A stretch of 37,355 bases of DNA from Planctomycetota bacterium (lineage in GTDB: Bacteria; Planctomycetota; UBA1135). Both the position numbers and the translations under genes were made by a program. Under the pieces are notes generated by a model. It did no database searches. It was given only the letters and a program-made list of their open reading frames with translations, and had not been told where the DNA came from. Positions 35,465-37,355 of the stretch are shown here, piece after piece. Each line of letters opens with the position of its first letter. Position 1 is the stretch's first letter. The stretch spans positions 1 to 37,355 of the forward strand of contig JASMKM010000114.1 in assembly GCA_030749235.1 (NCBI GenBank). Reading direction: 5' to 3'.

Positions 35465-35475
35465 AACACTAAAAT
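35448..35475 (+). promoter_or_regulatory. Candidate promoter for cmk-rpsA
   Basis: TTGACG (35448-35453), 16-nt spacer, TAAAAT (35470-35475): 5 of 6 matches in each hexamer, lying across the lpxH stop. The expected transcription start (about 7 nt after the -10) would be near 35482, only about 5 nt before the cmk ATG at 35487, giving a leaderless or nearly leaderless message. Confidence 0.55.
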
Positions 35476-35486
35476 TTCTCGGCTTC

Positions 35487-36185
35487 ATGGGCACGGAACC
35501 GCAATTCCAGAGTCTGCCGGTGGTGACCCTGGATGGGCATTCCGGATCAGGCAAAAGCACCTTGGCGCAACGCTTGGCCGAAAGGCTGGGCTGGTCCTAC
35601 CTGGACTCCGGTGCTTGGTATCGCGCGCTCACCTGGGCGGTGCTCGAAGCCGATGGGGATACCTGCAATGCGCAGTTGGTCCTCGACACGCTCTCTTCCA
35701 TTCAAATCGAATCCAACCCACAGGGCCAGGTGCTCGTGGATGGCCGCCTGCTCGAAAATGAGCTGCGCACCGCCATCATCGACCACCATGTCTCCAACGT
35801 TGCTGATCATGTCATTGTCCGCGAAGCGCTGAACCAGCGCATGCGCCAGATGCTGCAGGAGCCCGGAGTCCAAGGTCTGGTCGCTGATGGGCGTGATGCT
35901 GGCACTGTCATCTTCCCCGATGCCGGCCTAATGGTGTTCGTCGAGGTGCCGTTGCAGGTGCGCGCCGTACGTCGTCATGAGCAGAACCTGCTCAAGGGCA
36001 TCAATTCGAATCTCTCCGATGTCACTGCAGCACTCGCTGAACGCGATGCACGCGATGCAGCACGCGGAGACGCGGCACCGCAAGTCACCGAGCGGAGTCG
36101 CTTGCTCGACAACTCTACCCAAACGGTCGAGGAGGCTATCGGTTGCCTTCTTGATTGGACCTTGAACTCCGAAACGGAGCACTAG
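35487..36185 (+). CDS. cmk: Cytidylate kinase
   Basis: 232 residues from ATG 35487; an upstream ATG at 35436 would add 17 non-family residues overlapping lpxH. It phosphorylates CMP and dCMP. P-loop GHSGSGKS at 17-24, then LGWSYLDSGAWYRALTW, and the CMP-binding/lid region with VADGRDAGTVIFPDAGLMVFVEVP (family: GRDxGTVVFPdA) and RDARDAARGDAAP. Directly upstream of rpsA with 56 bp between, an arrangement common in many bacteria. Confidence 0.95.
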   Translation: MGTEPQFQSLPVVTLDGHSGSGKSTLAQRLAERLGWSYLDSGAWYRALTWAVLEADGDTCNAQLVLDTLSSIQIESNPQGQVLVDGRLLENELRTAIIDHHVSNVADHVIVREALNQRMRQMLQEPGVQGLVADGRDAGTVIFPDAGLMVFVEVPLQVRAVRRHEQNLLKGINSNLSDVTAALAERDARDAARGDAAPQVTERSRLLDNSTQTVEEAIGCLLDWTLNSETEH

Positions 36186-36241
36186 GCCATTCGGCTCACG
36201 CTGACCACACCCACCGATACACCTCAAGAAAAAACCAACCT

Positions 36242-37355
36242 ATGGTCTCCAAAGACCTCATCCGGCGCTACGACCTCAATGAAGAGGAACTCGAAGCCCA
36301 ACTAGCCTCCGCCATGGGCGGTTCCGAATCTGCAGCCATTTCCGAGATGATCGGGGACAACGTCGGCGCAGTGAACCGCGACCAGATCGTACCTGCCAAG
36401 GTATTGAGCATCGATCCCGAGAACGGCTTTGTTTTGCTCGATATCGGGGGCAAGGCAGAGGCTCCTGTCGCCATCACCGAGTTCGAGGGCGACGTGCCAG
36501 AGCCTGGCACCACCATCGAAGTCTTCTACCGTGGCGATGATCGCCACACCAACGTTCCGGTCGTCTCCAAGAAGGACGCCGATCGCGAGCGTGCTTGGGC
36601 CAAGATTGTCGGCATCTACGAACCAGGCGACATCATCGAAGGCGAAGCACAGAAGCTTATCAAGGGCGGCCTTTTGGTCGCAGTGGATGGCGTGCAGGTC
36701 TTCCTGCCGGCTTCGCAGATCGACATTCGCCGAGTCTCCAACCCGCTAGATTTCATCGGTCTCAACATCCGCGCCAAGATTGTCAAGATCGACGAGGAGC
36801 GTCGCAACATTGTCATCTCGCGTCGTATGCTGCTTGAAGAAGAGCGCATGGAGAAGCGTTCGAGCCTGCTGGAGGACATCGCAGAAGGTCAGGTCCGCAA
36901 GGGCGAGGTCAAGAACATCGCCGACTTCGGTGCCTTCGTCGACCTCGGCGGAATGGACGGCCTGTTGCACGTCACCGACATGTCCTACGGCCGTATCAAG
37001 CATCCTCGCGAGATGGTGCGCATCGGCGACGAAATCGAGGTCTATGTGCTCTCGATCGATCGTGCCCGGAGCCGCGTAGCGCTGTCGCTTAAGGCACTTA
37101 CCAAGGACCCTTGGGAAGGCATTGGAGAGCGTTTCCCACAGGGAACGGTCCACAAGGGGCGCATTGCCAACATCGTTCCTTACGGCCTGTTCGTGGAAGT
37201 GGAGCCAGGTGTCGAAGGTTTGGTGCACGTCACCGAGCTTTCCTGGACCCAAAAGAATCCGAATCCAGAGGGTGAGTACGAGAAGGGCCAGGAAATCGAC
37301 GTACAGGTCAAGGCCATCGACATGGAAAAGAAGGAGATGTCTCTTTCGGTCCGCG
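36242..37355 (+). CDS. rpsA: 30S ribosomal protein S1 (C-terminus beyond window)
   Basis: 371 codons are present and the frame is open at the window end. At least four S1 (OB-fold) repeats are visible: GFVLLDIGGKAEAPVAITEF, GGLLVAVDGVQVFLPASQID, GAFVDLGGMDGLLHVTDMSYGR and YGLFVEVEPGVEGLVHVTELSW, each followed by a RARSRVALSLK-like strand. S1 unfolds mRNA on the 30S subunit and is needed for messages with weak Shine-Dalgarno sequences, which are common in this window. The 56-nt leader is CA-rich with an A-run (AAGAAAAAACC) and no Shine-Dalgarno, as in E. coli rpsA, where S1 represses its own translation. Confidence 0.97.
   Translation, partial: MVSKDLIRRYDLNEEELEAQLASAMGGSESAAISEMIGDNVGAVNRDQIVPAKVLSIDPENGFVLLDIGGKAEAPVAITEFEGDVPEPGTTIEVFYRGDDRHTNVPVVSKKDADRERAWAKIVGIYEPGDIIEGEAQKLIKGGLLVAVDGVQVFLPASQIDIRRVSNPLDFIGLNIRAKIVKIDEERRNIVISRRMLLEEERMEKRSSLLEDIAEGQVRKGEVKNIADFGAFVDLGGMDGLLHVTDMSYGRIKHPREMVRIGDEIEVYVLSIDRARSRVALSLKALTKDPWEGIGERFPQGTVHKGRIANIVPYGLFVEVEPGVEGLVHVTELSWTQKNPNPEGEYEKGQEIDVQVKAIDMEKKEMSLSVR

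Overview
This 37.4 kb window is dense, GC-rich bacterial chromosome made almost entirely of housekeeping genes. The longest stretch without a gene is about 180 bp (ndk to the ATP synthase operon). I see no insertion sequences, prophage, CRISPR, tRNA or rRNA. The host is a Gram-negative (diderm) bacterium: LpxH (lipid A), GmhB (heptose), lipoproteins and RpoN are all encoded. The phylum is not settled by the sequence. PurS-like domains fused to PurL with a separate PurQ, DUF3568 and DUF5658 proteins, and many starts without a Shine-Dalgarno would fit Planctomycetota or a neighbouring phylum, but this is inference.

Layout. 1-7.4 kb: the tail of an unknown gene, a Fur-family regulator, then a leftward block (purL, purQ, a ChaN-like protein, a DUF3568 lipoprotein), and rightward accA. 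7.5-9.9 kb: an ECF sigma factor, its zinc-finger membrane anti-sigma factor and an HtrA-like protein that has lost all three catalytic residues. 9.9-11.5 kb, leftward: a TPR lipoprotein and ndk. 11.6-25.7 kb: one unbroken rightward run holding the complete F1Fo ATP synthase operon (atpZ, an atpI-like gene, atpBEFHAGDC), continued by aspS, infC, rpmI, rplT, pheS and pheT. 25.8-27.8 kb: a polyprenyl-phosphate sugar transferase and a small DUF5658 membrane protein. 27.8-32.4 kb: a degenerate receiver/kinase-like protein, gmhB, a LOG-family protein, efp and rpoN. 32.4-37.4 kb: an agmatinase-family enzyme, a sigma-54 activator, lpxH, cmk and the first part of rpsA.

How the genes work together. The central run couples energy production (ATP synthase) to translation (AspRS, IF-3, L35, L20, PheRS), with 4-nt stop/start overlaps at several joints. 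Two points of internal control can be read from the DNA: a two-tier RNA hairpin between the c- and b-subunit genes, and a good sigma-70-type promoter in front of rpmI. infC has no ATG, GTG or TTG near its true N-terminus and seems to start at ATA behind a GAGG motif, the kind of start expected for IF-3 autoregulation. AspRS carries the His and Gly of non-discriminating enzymes.

No clearly new multi-gene system is present. The best candidate for undescribed biology is the ECF sigma/anti-sigma/HtrA-like pseudoprotease operon. Other points worth checking are the degenerate kinase-like protein, the activator with an altered Walker B, the two nearly gapless divergent gene pairs, and the near-leaderless cmk promoter.
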